From a candidate division CPR3 bacterium 4484_211 (lineage in GTDB: Bacteria > Patescibacteriota > 4484-211): a DNA stretch of 47,514 nt. Below, piece by piece: positions 18,148 through 26,391 of the stretch; positions within the stretch are counted from its first letter, which is position 1; each line of letters opens with the position of its first letter. Both the position numbers and the translations under genes were made by a program. The stretch is from assembly GCA_002084955.1 (NCBI GenBank), contig MZGJ01000005.1, forward strand, positions 1 to 47,514, written 5' to 3'. The notes beneath the pieces are model-generated. The model worked only from the letters and a program-made list of their open reading frames with translations. It searched no databases and had not been told where the DNA came from.

Positions 18148-19914
18148 TTAAGGCAAGTTTGCCGTCTCAATTTTCGTAAAAAGAGGATGAGATCTGGTAT
18201 CGGTATTAATTTGGCTCACAAGTTCATTTAGATAATTTACTTCATTCTGGAGAGACGGCCAAAGCTGGGGTGAACGAAGACCAAGCATTTTAAAGATCTC
18301 TTCGGAAGTTTTTGGCATCAGGGGCATTAACAAATAGGCTATTGAAATGATTAGCAGATAGAGTTGTTTAAGCGCCCAAAAATAATTTTCGGAATCGGAC
18401 TTCTTAATTTCCCAGACTTTGGCTGTGTCAAAGAACTTATTTCCGAAGGCGGATAGATTAATTATGACCTCCAAATAGTTGCGGAACTGGCAATTTTCCA
18501 GAAAATTTCTGGAGTTCTGAAAAGCCTTGTTAATTTCTTCTTCAATCTCTTTTTTTATCTGTTGATCTTTAATTAGATTAATATCTGCTCCCTTGGCAAT
18601 TGATAAAGAGCGGTGGACGAAATTGCCGATATTACCAATAAGAATAGAATTAACTTTTTCCTTGAAATCTTCCCAGTAAAAACTGGCTTGCTTATTTTCC
18701 GGCATGATATAGGTGAGATAAAAACGGACGATATCATTTCCGTATTTTTCCACGAACTCTTTTATGTCAATGGAAATGCCGCGGCTTTTGGAGAACTTTT
18801 GCCCGGCCAAATTTAAAAACTTATTGATGCAGATAACATCGGGCAGGTGAAGATTAGAATTATAAATCATTAGCTGGCCGGGCCAAAACAAGGTGTGAAA
18901 GACCAAATTATCCTGTCCCATAAAATAATAATGCTTTGAAACAGTACCCGGTACTTCATGAGGGCTTGGTTGCCACCAATCGGCCAATTGACCATTAAGA
19001 AGATCTGTCTCTTCCTCTTGACTTGGCACCTGCAGTTCTGCCTTTTTCTGATCTAAACCATATTCTTGCATTCTAGCCCAGAGTAGGGAAGCTGAATAAT
19101 ATCCAATGACGGCATCAAACCAAACATAAATGCGCTTGTTCTCTATATCTTTGATCAACTTATCTTTAGGTATCCGATTTACGGGCAGGGGGACGCCCCA
19201 GTCTAGATCACGGGTAATAGCGCGGGGTTTTAATCTTTCTTTAAGCCAGCCCCGAGTTTCTTGATAGATCCAATCTCGCCAATTCCTGCCGTATTCAGTA
19301 ACATAGTTTTCCAGTTTTGGCTGCATTCTAGACCAGTCTAAAAAATAGTGCTGGGTATCTCTAAGCTCCACCTTACTATCAGAGAGCTTACTAAGCGGAT
19401 TAATAACTTCCCCCTGCTCCAGAATTTTGTTGCAGCCTTCACAGTAGTCACTGCGAGCATCCTTAAATCCACAATGGGGACAAGTTCCCACGATATAACG
19501 GTCAGGTAGAAATTTCTTCTCTTTTTCCGAATAGTATTGCTGGGTGGTGTCAATAAAAATATAACCCGCTTCCAATAATTTTATGAAGAAATTTTGGACA
19601 ATTCTATGATGGTGGGGCGTGTCAGTTCGTGTGTAAAGATCATAGCTTAAGCCTAAAACATTCAAAAAGAGGTTAATATCTTTGGCATGGTATTCTTCTA
19701 CAATTTCTTGGGGCGACCTACCCCTTTTATCCGACTCAACGGTAATTGGGGTACCATGGCAATCTGAACCGGAAGCCATCAAAACATCGTTGCCACTTAA
19801 GCGGTGATACCGAGCGCAGATATCGGCCGGTAAAAGATAGCCAGCATAATGGCCAACATGCAGATTCCCATTAACATATGGCCAGGCTACCCCGATAAAA
19901 ATTTTCCTCTTCAT
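18148..19914 (-). CDS. metG: Methionyl-tRNA synthetase
   Basis: 588 residues. The class I signature is PYVNGNLHVGH, the KMSKS loop is KFSKSRG, and a zinc knuckle (CPHCGFKDARSDYCEGC) sits in the connective peptide. The anticodon-binding helical domain ends at about residue 560. The C-terminal tRNA-binding (EMAP-like) extension of many bacterial enzymes is absent. The ATG at 19914 is chosen over the one at 19923. A -35/-10 pair ends seven bases upstream of 19914 and overlaps the 19923 ATG. It charges tRNA-Met for initiation and elongation. It is followed on the same strand by clpC after about 220 bases. Confidence 0.96.
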   Translation of the reverse strand: MKRKIFIGVAWPYVNGNLHVGHYAGYLLPADICARYHRLSGNDVLMASGSDCHGTPITVESDKRGRSPQEIVEEYHAKDINLFLNVLGLSYDLYTRTDTPHHHRIVQNFFIKLLEAGYIFIDTTQQYYSEKEKKFLPDRYIVGTCPHCGFKDARSDYCEGCNKILEQGEVINPLSKLSDSKVELRDTQHYFLDWSRMQPKLENYVTEYGRNWRDWIYQETRGWLKERLKPRAITRDLDWGVPLPVNRIPKDKLIKDIENKRIYVWFDAVIGYYSASLLWARMQEYGLDQKKAELQVPSQEEETDLLNGQLADWWQPSPHEVPGTVSKHYYFMGQDNLVFHTLFWPGQLMIYNSNLHLPDVICINKFLNLAGQKFSKSRGISIDIKEFVEKYGNDIVRFYLTYIMPENKQASFYWEDFKEKVNSILIGNIGNFVHRSLSIAKGADINLIKDQQIKKEIEEEINKAFQNSRNFLENCQFRNYLEVIINLSAFGNKFFDTAKVWEIKKSDSENYFWALKQLYLLIISIAYLLMPLMPKTSEEIFKMLGLRSPQLWPSLQNEVNYLNELVSQINTDTRSHPLFTKIETANLP

Positions 19915-19921
19915 AATAGTC

Positions 19922-19950
19922 ATCCTACCACAGGATTAGAGAATAGACAA
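19922..19950 (-). promoter_or_regulatory. metG promoter, leaderless geometry
   Basis: On the minus strand: -35 TTGTCT (19950-19945), a 17-base spacer, -10 TAGGAT (19927-19922), then seven bases to the ATG at 19914. Confidence 0.6.
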
Positions 19951-20056
19951 TTGAACCTGCCCTCCCGGCGTGGCTTTTCGGTTTATGGGTGATAAAAACA
20001 ACGAGGCGAAATACTAAGGAGATTTTAGATATTGCCTGTGCTAGAATACATCTATA

Positions 20057-20923
20057 ATGCCGGATAAATTTAGCGCCACCTGGATTTCCTATACCTCAAT
20101 AAATGATTTTCTCACCTGTCCTCGTGCCTATTTTCTGAAAAATGTTTATCGAGACCCCAAAACCGGCCATAAAGTAAAAATTGTTACCCCTGCCCTAACA
20201 CTGGGTCAGGCAGTTCATGAAGTTTTGGAATCACTGTCCGTAATTCCAGTTGACAAAAGATTTGCAACTCCTCTTATCGCCCGGTTCGCTAAAATATGGG
20301 AAAAATACCACGGCAAAAGAGGGGGATTCCCCAGTTTAGAGGTGGAAGCAAAATATCGCCAGCGGGGACAGGAAATGATCAGACGGGTAATAAATCATCC
20401 CGGGCCTTTGGCCAATTTGGCAGTAAAAATTAATATGGATCTGCCGTACTTCTGGTTGTCCGCAGAAGACAGCATCATCCTCTGTGGGAAAATTGATTGG
20501 CTGGAATATCTACCGGAAACAGACAGTGTTCACATTATTGATTTTAAAACCAGTAAACTGCCCGAAGATTCGTCTTCACTTCAGCTGCCAATTTACTTTT
20601 TAATAGCCCAAAATTGCCAAAAACATAAAGTTGCCAAAGCAAGTTACTGGTACCTGGCCAGAAACAATACACCCACCGAAGTTCCTCTGCCCGATATTCA
20701 GGAAACAAGGGAAAAAATTTTAGGCATTGCCAAGCAGATCAAACTGGCACGTCAATTCGAAAAATTTATGTGTCCTCATAAAAATGGATGCCATGCCTGT
20801 TTGCCTTATGAAGCTATCCTTCGCAGACAGGCAGAGTTTGTCGGCACAGATAAATTAAAAAGAGACCTGTATGTTTTAGACAGATCATCTCTAAAACAGG
20901 TAAATGAAAGTACCATCCTCTAA
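20057..20923 (+). CDS. RecB/Cas4-like PD-(D/E)XK nuclease with a probable Fe-S cluster
   Basis: 288 residues. The N-terminal SYTSINDFLTCPRAYFLKN opens the PDDEXK_1 fold. A conserved His lies in LGQAVHEVLE near residue 54. The catalytic core is GKIDWLEYL ... VHIIDFKTSK near residues 140-170 (Asp, then DxK), and a QLPIYFLIAQ helix follows. One Cys near residue 22 plus CPHKNGCHAC near the end match the C...CxxxxxC-x2-C pattern of AddB/Cas4-type [4Fe-4S] nucleases. It probably processes DNA ends in repair. No cas genes or RecB helicase are adjacent, so it stands alone. A TAGAAT hexamer lies ten bases before the ATG. Confidence 0.85.
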   Translation: MPDKFSATWISYTSINDFLTCPRAYFLKNVYRDPKTGHKVKIVTPALTLGQAVHEVLESLSVIPVDKRFATPLIARFAKIWEKYHGKRGGFPSLEVEAKYRQRGQEMIRRVINHPGPLANLAVKINMDLPYFWLSAEDSIILCGKIDWLEYLPETDSVHIIDFKTSKLPEDSSSLQLPIYFLIAQNCQKHKVAKASYWYLARNNTPTEVPLPDIQETREKILGIAKQIKLARQFEKFMCPHKNGCHACLPYEAILRRQAEFVGTDKLKRDLYVLDRSSLKQVNESTIL

Positions 20924-20987
20924 ATCAACACTAGGAATAAGAAGATGTCAGCTTTGGGGATCCTTTAATGTAAATCGAAATGCACCA

Positions 20988-21062
20988 TGGCGCCCCTGGA
21001 GGGATTCGAACCCCCATCAACGGTTCCGAAGACCGTCACTTTATCCGTTAAGCTACAGGGGC
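20988..21062 (-). tRNA. tRNA-Arg (TCG)
   Basis: Acceptor GCCCCTG/CAGGGGC, anticodon stem ACGGT/ACCGT with loop CTTCGGA (TCG, reads CGA and perhaps other CGN), T arm GGGGGTTCGAATCCCTCC, discriminator G, encoded CCA. Confidence 0.93.
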
Positions 21063-21153
21063 TAAATCTACTCTTATTCTATCATCTGCTTTTGACAAGA
21101 GCAAATAAAGGAAGGTAAAATAAAAGGCGCGAGGTTCACGTTTGATAAATCTT

Positions 21154-21237
21154 GCCGAGGTGGCGGAATTGGTAGACGCGCGAGACTTAAAATCTCGTGG
21201 TGGCAGCACCGTAAGGGTTCGATTCCCTTCCTCGGCA
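21154..21237 (+). tRNA. tRNA-Leu (TAA)
   Basis: Class II: acceptor GCCGAGG/CCTCGGC, anticodon stem CGAGA/TCTCG with loop CTTAAAA (TAA), variable arm TGGCAGCACC region, T arm AAGGGTTCGATTCCCTT. Discriminator A, followed by CAA, so CCA is not encoded. The MEMO gene starts 13 bases later and may be cotranscribed. Confidence 0.93.
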
Positions 21238-21250
21238 CAATCTCATAAAT

Positions 21251-22081
21251 ATGAAAGTTCGTCCGCCGGTCGTGGCAGGGGCCTTTTACCCCCAGGATAC
21301 TAATGAACTGCAAGCTCAGATTTATCACTTTTTAGAAAGTGTTGAAACCGTGATGAGGGAAACACCACCAATCATTATTGTTCCTCATGCCGGATATGTT
21401 TTCTCAGGTCAGGTGGCCGCCTATGGACTTAGGCAATGGAAGGGAAGCGATATCAAGACTGTTATTCTCCTGGGTAACAGCCACCAGAATTATTTTTATC
21501 AAGCCGCTCTAGACACTTCAGACCACTGGGTCACTCCATTGGGCGAAACTGAGGTAGACTTGGCACTTGGCCAAGACTTATTAGAAAAAAGCTCTCTGGT
21601 AACAGAAGATTTAAAGATTCATGCCGCGGAGCACTCTCTTGAAGTACAGCTTCCGTTTTTACAATTAATTTTAAACCAATTTAAAATTGTTCCTCTACTT
21701 TTGGGTTCGCCGTCCAAGCAAAGAGCCAAAAATCTAGCTCTCTTGCTCAAGTCCTACCTCAATCGGCAAACCGTTTTAGTGGCCAGCTCTGATCTTTCCC
21801 ACTATCCTTCTTACGAAACTGCCAACCTGGTTGATAAACAGACAATTGAGTCTATCTTGTCACTTGATGTAGACCGCTTTGAAATGACCACCGAGAGTCT
21901 AATGGCTCAAGCCTATCCCAATTTGGTTACCTGCGCCTGCGGGGCAGGAGCTATAAAAACGGCGATGTTTTTAGCTAGAGACTTGAATTTAACAGGACGG
22001 TTGCTTAAATATGCTAACTCTGGAGATGTAGGTGGAGAAAAAAGCAGAGTAGTGGGATACGGGGCAATAGCGTTCAGTTAA
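21251..22081 (+). CDS. amrB: MEMO family protein (AmmeMemoRadiSam system B)
   Basis: 276 residues, full length. The family begins with VVAGAFYPQD. The metal-site candidates are His46 in VPHAGYVFSG, His78 in LLGNSHQNY and Cys in TCACGAG, as in human MEMO1, with AEHSLEVQLPFLQ and ASSDLSHYP between them. MEMO folds like class III extradiol dioxygenases and is reported to bind copper or iron. The bacterial and archaeal role is unknown. It is 16 bases upstream of an AMMECR1 gene on the same strand. The radical-SAM third member of the AmmeMemoRadiSam group is not in this window. Confidence 0.94.
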   Translation: MKVRPPVVAGAFYPQDTNELQAQIYHFLESVETVMRETPPIIIVPHAGYVFSGQVAAYGLRQWKGSDIKTVILLGNSHQNYFYQAALDTSDHWVTPLGETEVDLALGQDLLEKSSLVTEDLKIHAAEHSLEVQLPFLQLILNQFKIVPLLLGSPSKQRAKNLALLLKSYLNRQTVLVASSDLSHYPSYETANLVDKQTIESILSLDVDRFEMTTESLMAQAYPNLVTCACGAGAIKTAMFLARDLNLTGRLLKYANSGDVGGEKSRVVGYGAIAFS

Positions 22082-22097
22082 AAAATAAAAGTGAAAA

Positions 22098-22652
22098 ATG
22101 AAAAATCTCAAAGAACTCCTCAAGATCGCTCGTCAAACTCTGGAAGAATACGTTAAAACCGGGCGGATACCAAGAATTGAGGTTCAAAACGAGGCCTTGC
22201 GGCAACCTCATGGAGCTTTTGTTACCCTCCGCAAAAATGATAAACTACGCGGTTGCATTGGCATTTTAGAATCAAATCAACCGCTTTGGCAGGTAATTCA
22301 GCAACAGACCATTGCTGCTGCCGCCCAAGATCCACGGTTTCCACCAGTCTCCGAAAGCGAATTAAAAGATATTAAGATTGAGATTTCAGTTCTATCTCCC
22401 TTGCAAAAAGTTAACTCTTGGAAAGAAATTGAACTTGGCAAACACGGCGTAGTCATAGAGCAGGGGAGTCGGCGAGGCGTTTTCTTGCCTCAGGTAGCCA
22501 AAGAGACCGGTTGGGACCTTAAGACTTTCCTCGGCCAATTGTGCTTTCAAAAAGCTGGCCTTCCCTGGAATGCCTACCAAAATCCCCAGACAAATATCTA
22601 CATTTTCAGTACAAAGACGGCAAGTGAATCAGATTCCTCCCAATCTTATTAA
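22098..22652 (+). CDS. amrA: AMMECR1-domain protein (AmmeMemoRadiSam system A)
   Basis: 184 residues. The AMMECR1 domain is clear: PHGAFVTLRKNDKLRGCIGILESNQPLWQVIQQQTIAAAAQDPRFPPV (the invariant LRGCIG motif), ELKDIKIEISVLSPLQKV, then KHGVVIEQGSRRGVFLPQVAKETGWDLKTFLGQLC. Function is unknown in all domains of life. The LRGCIG surface is thought to be an active or binding site. It is adjacent to MEMO, the classical pairing. The stop codon shares four bases with the stop of the convergent ssb gene. Confidence 0.94.
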   Translation: MKNLKELLKIARQTLEEYVKTGRIPRIEVQNEALRQPHGAFVTLRKNDKLRGCIGILESNQPLWQVIQQQTIAAAAQDPRFPPVSESELKDIKIEISVLSPLQKVNSWKEIELGKHGVVIEQGSRRGVFLPQVAKETGWDLKTFLGQLCFQKAGLPWNAYQNPQTNIYIFSTKTASESDSSQSY

Positions 22653-23077
22653 AAGGGCATGTCGTCAATTTCTTTCTCTGGCGGGACAGTTTCGCCTGTC
22701 GGTTCTTCTATCTTAGCCGATTGCGGAGGCGATGCTATTCCCTCGCCTTTAGCTTTAGGAATTACAAAATTCCTCACTACTACTTCGGTTGTGTAGCGAT
22801 CCTGCCCTTCTTTATCCTGCCACTTTCTCGTCTGCAGCCTGCCATCAACATAGATATAATTGCCCTTGGTCACATTCTGGCTAATGTATTCTGCCGCCTT
22901 CGCCCAAACTACGCACCGTGTAAACTCTGGCACCTCTTTCCACTCATCTCCTTCCCGGTAAGATCTGCTGGTAGCAATATTTAAAGTACAAACCGGCGTG
23001 CCATTAGCCGTATATCTTAATTCCGGATCCTGCGCACACCTGCCCAGCAGGGTTACATTATTGATACTAAAAGCCAT
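22649..23077 (-). CDS. ssb: Single-stranded DNA-binding protein
   Basis: 142 residues. The N-terminal OB fold (about 1-105) starts AFSINNVTLLGRCAQDPELRYTANGTPVCTLNIATSR and includes WAKAAEYISQNVTKGNYIYVDGRLQTRKWQDKEGQDRY. A short linker leads to the acidic tail EIDDMPF, the protein-interaction tip (DDIPF in most bacteria). The start is supported by GGTGGTGA upstream. It binds ssDNA in replication and repair. It is transcribed convergently with the AMMECR1 gene and away from ychF. Confidence 0.96.
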   Translation of the reverse strand: MAFSINNVTLLGRCAQDPELRYTANGTPVCTLNIATSRSYREGDEWKEVPEFTRCVVWAKAAEYISQNVTKGNYIYVDGRLQTRKWQDKEGQDRYTTEVVVRNFVIPKAKGEGIASPPQSAKIEEPTGETVPPEKEIDDMPF

Positions 23078-23350
23078 ACTTAATCACCACCCTTCAATGA
23101 TATAACATTAATAGACGAATTATTACCGACACTTTTTCAGATATAATTAATCTATACTTAACAAAATTACCATACTGCTTTCCTCTAGCATATTGACCCA
23201 ACTTGTTGTGTGCTTCAAAGCAAATTCCAGCAGCCGTGTACGATAAATTTGGATAAATTAATTCTTTCTTAGGCGCTATTAGCGTTCATTTGCATCATTC
23301 GCATTCGCTAGTATATTGGTATTGTACTGTGATTATTGTACAATACCTTT
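23078..23350. promoter_or_regulatory. Divergent ssb/ychF intergenic region with palindromic operator-like site
   Basis: The spacer contains the ssb leader on the minus side (Shine-Dalgarno at about 23084-23091) and, next to ychF, a perfect 10-bp inverted repeat GGTATTGTAC (23318-23327) / GTACAATACC (23338-23347) with a ten-base gap. The palindrome overlaps a promoter: -35 TTGGTA (23316-23321), 17-base spacer, -10 TACAAT (23339-23344), then six bases to the ATG at 23351. A regulator bound here would cover both hexamers. The rest is AT-rich with no recognised element. Confidence 0.6.
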
Positions 23351-24415
23351 ATGACTCTTTCCATCGGCATCGTGGGGCTGCCCAACGTAGGTAAATCTAC
23401 TCTTTTTAACGCCCTTCTTTCCAAACAGATTGCCGATACTTCTCCTTATCCTTTTTGCACCAAAGAGCCTAATGTGGGCGTCGTAGAAATACCAGATTCC
23501 CGCCCGCAAAAACTGTCTAAAATGGAAAAATCGAAAAGAGTTGTTCCGGCAGTGATTAAATTTGTGGACATTGCCGGCTTGGTTAAGGATGCCCACAAGG
23601 GTGCCGGGCTGGGCAATCAATTTCTAGCTCATATCAGAGAAGTAGACGCCATTATACATGTTTTAAGACTCTTCAAAAATGAATCAGTCGGCAAGGCAGG
23701 TAAAATTAAGCCTACTTTAGATTACCAAACCGTAGCCACCGAATTAATTTTTGCCGACTTGGCCACTTTAGAAAAGCAAAAAAAGCCTAAACCACCGCAG
23801 ATTACCAAAGAAGACCAATCTCGGTGGGAAGTTATCCAAAGAGCAAAAAAGCTTTTAAATGACGGTACCACTTTAGTTCGCAGTGATCTATCGGACAAAG
23901 AAAAGGCTCTTCTGTCCTCACTACACCTCTTAACTCTAAAACCAGAGCTGATCGTTTTAAACATTGACGAGTCTCAATACTCGAAACAAAAAGAAATTCT
24001 TGACCAATTTGCCGCCTTTGATGCGGTGGCAATTTGCGCCAGGCTGGAATGTGACCTCGGGGAACTCAACGATGAAGAACGGCGGGAATATCTGCAAACT
24101 CTAAATCTTGCCCACTATGGGCTGGAGCAGTTAATTCTCAAAACGTTTAAATTGCTAAATCTGGTCACTTTTTTTACAGTTAACCAAAACGAGGCGCATA
24201 GCTGGATAGTAAAAGAAGGGACTACAGCTCTAAATGCTGCCGGAGAAATCCATACTGACATGCAGAAAGGTTTTATTAAAGCTGCGGTTTGTCCATTTGA
24301 GACTTTTATAAAACATGGGGGATGGAAAAAGTCTCTAGAAGATGGAGCAGTGAGGTTTGAAGGTAAAGACTATTTAGTGCAGGAAGGAGACGTGGTTGAG
24401 TTTAGATTTAAGTAA
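23351..24415 (+). CDS. ychF: YchF/OLA1 ribosome-associated P-loop NTPase
   Basis: 354 residues from the ATG at 23351. G1 is GLPNVGKST, G2/G3 run through PFCTKEPNVGVVEIPD and FVDIAGLVKDAHKGAGLGNQFL, with the hydrophobic position typical of this HAS-NTPase. A coiled-coil insertion (about 115-200) and the C-terminal TGS domain (VTFFTVNQNEAHSWIVKEGTTALNAAGEIHTDMQKGFIKAAV) follow. YchF binds ATP in preference to GTP and associates with ribosomes. An in-frame TTG at 23336 falls inside the promoter palindrome and is rejected as start. It is convergent with the hydrolase gene. Confidence 0.96.
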   Translation: MTLSIGIVGLPNVGKSTLFNALLSKQIADTSPYPFCTKEPNVGVVEIPDSRPQKLSKMEKSKRVVPAVIKFVDIAGLVKDAHKGAGLGNQFLAHIREVDAIIHVLRLFKNESVGKAGKIKPTLDYQTVATELIFADLATLEKQKKPKPPQITKEDQSRWEVIQRAKKLLNDGTTLVRSDLSDKEKALLSSLHLLTLKPELIVLNIDESQYSKQKEILDQFAAFDAVAICARLECDLGELNDEERREYLQTLNLAHYGLEQLILKTFKLLNLVTFFTVNQNEAHSWIVKEGTTALNAAGEIHTDMQKGFIKAAVCPFETFIKHGGWKKSLEDGAVRFEGKDYLVQEGDVVEFRFK

Positions 24416-24443
24416 GAAACTTAACTCCGCAACCTCAAACTTG

Positions 24444-25265
24444 CTACACCTGGGATGCAAAATTAAGACAGACGCGGGTGAAGGTGTCTGGATCTTCAAA
24501 CATAGGAATATGAGCCAGGTGATTAAAAATCTCAACTTTAGGATTGGGCAATAAAGAGGCAATACGTTCAGCGTGAAAGACAGGAATTACCCTGTCTTTT
24601 CTGCCCCAAATTAGCAAGGTTCGCACTTTAACCTCTCTAAAAACTCTCTCCAGGCCTGCGTACCTAATCTGGTGCAGAATTTCCCCTGTGGCGCGGCAGG
24701 TACACCAATCCTCCAAAATCTGGTTTAAAATCTCTTTTCTTTGAAGGTGCGGATTGCCAAAGAGGTGATAGTAATTTAAAACAATCTGCGGAAATGACAA
24801 AGGCAGGAATTTCAACAATTGTCTTCTTAACTCAGAGGGTAGGCGCGTTAGCTGTAAAACCAAAGGTAAATGGAAGGGCAGACCCACCGTATTGGCTAAA
24901 ATAAGCGTTTTTACTTCAGGAAGACGAGTAGCCAAAATGGCGGCAACCCCGCCGCCCATAGACGAGCCGACAAGCGTAATTCTTTCCAAACGCAGTTTGT
25001 TGATTACCTCTTCATAATCCTCCGCCAGAGACCAAAATACATTTGGCCTTCTCTGATAATATTCCAGATCCTTAGGTAGTTCAAAGGCGATGACACGGAA
25101 ATTTTTTACCAAAACGGGGAAACTTTGCGTCCAAATAAAAGAAGAAGATGCCCACCCGTGAAACAAAACCATCGGCCATCCCCACCCCTTGTCGTAGTAG
25201 GTAATAATCTCACCAGAGTTCAGACGAAATTCTTTTTTAAAAGAAAGAAATTCCTGATAGGTCAT
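24444..25265 (-). CDS. Alpha/beta hydrolase
   Basis: 273 residues with the full catalytic set: oxyanion-hole HGWASSSF near residue 36, nucleophile elbow GSSMGG near residue 100, acid Asp in IWGRKDRVIP near 225, and His in NHLAHIPMFEDP near 253. A cap domain (about 130-205) is Leu-rich. The likely activity is esterase or C-C hydrolase, substrate unknown. No signal peptide, so it is cytoplasmic. A 10-bp inverted repeat overlaps its start codon (25264-25305). Convergent with ychF. Confidence 0.88.
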   Translation of the reverse strand: MTYQEFLSFKKEFRLNSGEIITYYDKGWGWPMVLFHGWASSSFIWTQSFPVLVKNFRVIAFELPKDLEYYQRRPNVFWSLAEDYEEVINKLRLERITLVGSSMGGGVAAILATRLPEVKTLILANTVGLPFHLPLVLQLTRLPSELRRQLLKFLPLSFPQIVLNYYHLFGNPHLQRKEILNQILEDWCTCRATGEILHQIRYAGLERVFREVKVRTLLIWGRKDRVIPVFHAERIASLLPNPKVEIFNHLAHIPMFEDPDTFTRVCLNFASQV

Positions 25266-25305
25266 AAAAATACCCCTCAGATGTCAGCTGTCAGCGTATT
25301 TTTAT
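25264..25305. promoter_or_regulatory. Inverted repeat across the hydrolase start codon
   Basis: Perfect 10-bp arms ATAAAAATAC (25264-25273) and GTATTTTTAT (25296-25305). The interior has a direct repeat of TCAG...TGTCAG and AGCT. On the hydrolase mRNA this would fold over the ATG. It could also be an operator. Confidence 0.4.
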
Positions 25306-25412
25306 ATTACCACTTCTAAACCACTCTATTTTTTTATTTCTTTACCCGCGTACCAGAAAACCGCCAGTACCAGAAACTAAAAGAACATGATAGAATACGA
25401 GAGATCTTTTTT

Positions 25413-25486
25413 TGCCGGGTCGTCTAAGGGTAGGACAGCGGGTTTTGGGCCCGTTAATCGTGGTTCGAATCCACGCCCGGCAGCCA
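25413..25486 (+). tRNA. tRNA-Gln (TTG)
   Basis: Acceptor TGCCGGG/CCCGGCA, anticodon stem GCGGG/CCCGT (closing G-T) with loop TTTTGGG (TTG), T arm CGTGGTTCGAATCCACG, discriminator G, encoded CCA (25484-25486). The RAYT element begins 18 bases downstream. Confidence 0.93.
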
Positions 25487-25532
25487 GCCAAGTAGGAGCA
25501 AACTAAGAACTGTTCTTAAAATAGCTTAGACA

Positions 25533-25561
25533 TAAACAAAAAGTTAGACTCCTGGTACAAT
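25533..25561 (+). promoter_or_regulatory. Promoter of the RAYT gene inside the element
   Basis: -35-like TAAACA (25533-25538), 17-base spacer, -10 TACAAT (25556-25561) within the inner inverted repeat, and five bases to the ATG at 25567, the same leaderless geometry as metG and ychF. Confidence 0.45.
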
Positions 25562-25566
25562 TAAAA

Positions 25567-26331
25567 ATGCCCTCACCGAACATTTTAAAAGATTACTTTT
25601 CCAATGCCTACTATCACATCTATAACAGGGGTATCAACAAACAGGACATATTTAAACATCCCGATGATTATGAAAAGTTTATCGACCACTTTAAATTGTG
25701 TCTAACCCCGGTGCAAAAGTTAATAGAAGAAAAAAATGAACTTATCGTCAAAAAGGGTCCTACCCGTAGGATAGAACAGTTAATTAATGCCATTAATAAG
25801 GGACTTAAATACAGAACAGATAAAAACATCAGCTTACTTGCCTACTGTCTAATGCCTAACCATTTTCACCTACTTGTCTTTCAAAAAACCAAAGATGCCA
25901 TTACAATATTAATGAAAAGATTGGTTACCGGATATACCGGCTATTTTAATCATAAGTACAAAAGGCGCGGCCCGCTATTCGAAAGCCGCTATAAAGCCTG
26001 CCATTTTACCATTGATCCCCGAATTCAAACCTTATTGACCTGCAGATACATAGAAAGAAATCCTCTGGCGGCAAACATAATCAACATTAACAAACTCCAT
26101 CGCTATCCTTATTCAAGTTTGCAATTTTATGGGAATAGTCGAAAAATGAAGCCAGTCAAACCAATTTGGTTAAGTACCTTAAGGCTAAAAAGAATTTTTA
26201 GTAAGATAAAGCAGAGTCCCAACGGTCCAATTGAAAATCAAATTGCCAAAAAAGAAACTTATCTGGAGTTTGTTACGGGTGATTTACTTTTTAACACAGA
26301 AGACGTCCGCTTGGTAAATATGTTTGAATAA
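25567..26331 (+). CDS. REP-associated tyrosine transposase (RAYT, Y1_Tnp/IS200-like)
   Basis: 254 residues. It starts with the family pattern YYHIYNRGINKQDIF (about 15-29). The HUH metal motif is His99-Phe-His101 in LMPNHFHLLV, and the tyrosine region TGYTGYFNHKYKRRGPLFESRYKA (about 121-144) supplies the nucleophile, probably Tyr126. The CRYIERNPLAANI helix near 160 is also typical. RAYTs cut and join single-stranded DNA at hairpins and are thought to mobilise REP/REPIN palindromes. Here the gene sits within matching palindromic ends. The frame and all key residues are intact, so it may be active. Confidence 0.92.
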   Translation: MPSPNILKDYFSNAYYHIYNRGINKQDIFKHPDDYEKFIDHFKLCLTPVQKLIEEKNELIVKKGPTRRIEQLINAINKGLKYRTDKNISLLAYCLMPNHFHLLVFQKTKDAITILMKRLVTGYTGYFNHKYKRRGPLFESRYKACHFTIDPRIQTLLTCRYIERNPLAANIININKLHRYPYSSLQFYGNSRKMKPVKPIWLSTLRLKRIFSKIKQSPNGPIENQIAKKETYLEFVTGDLLFNTEDVRLVNMFE

Positions 26332-26354
26332 TTAATTGTACCAGATTGTAGCGC

Positions 26355-26383
26355 TTTACGCGCAGTAGCAAGCATTTTAAGAA
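26355..26383 (+). promoter_or_regulatory. Possible uvrA promoter overlapping the right end of the RAYT element
   Basis: -35 TTTACG (26355-26360), 17-base spacer, weak -10 TAAGAA (26378-26383) inside the right inverted repeat, eight bases before the uvrA ATG. The -10 is a poor match, so this is tentative. Confidence 0.3.
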
Positions 26384-26391
26384 CAGTTCTT

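Noticed and set aside
17977-18230. Plus-strand open frame of about 80 codons across the clpC-metG gap (reading VNQLDIGQPGRDGG...VVAKILNKKDEARNL)
   Set aside because: It looks protein-like, but there is no start codon after the upstream stop, no Shine-Dalgarno, and it is antisense to the ends of clpC and metG.
20057-20923. Cas4 of a CRISPR system
   Set aside because: The fold and cysteines are Cas4/AddB-like, but no cas1, cas2 or repeat array is present in the window.
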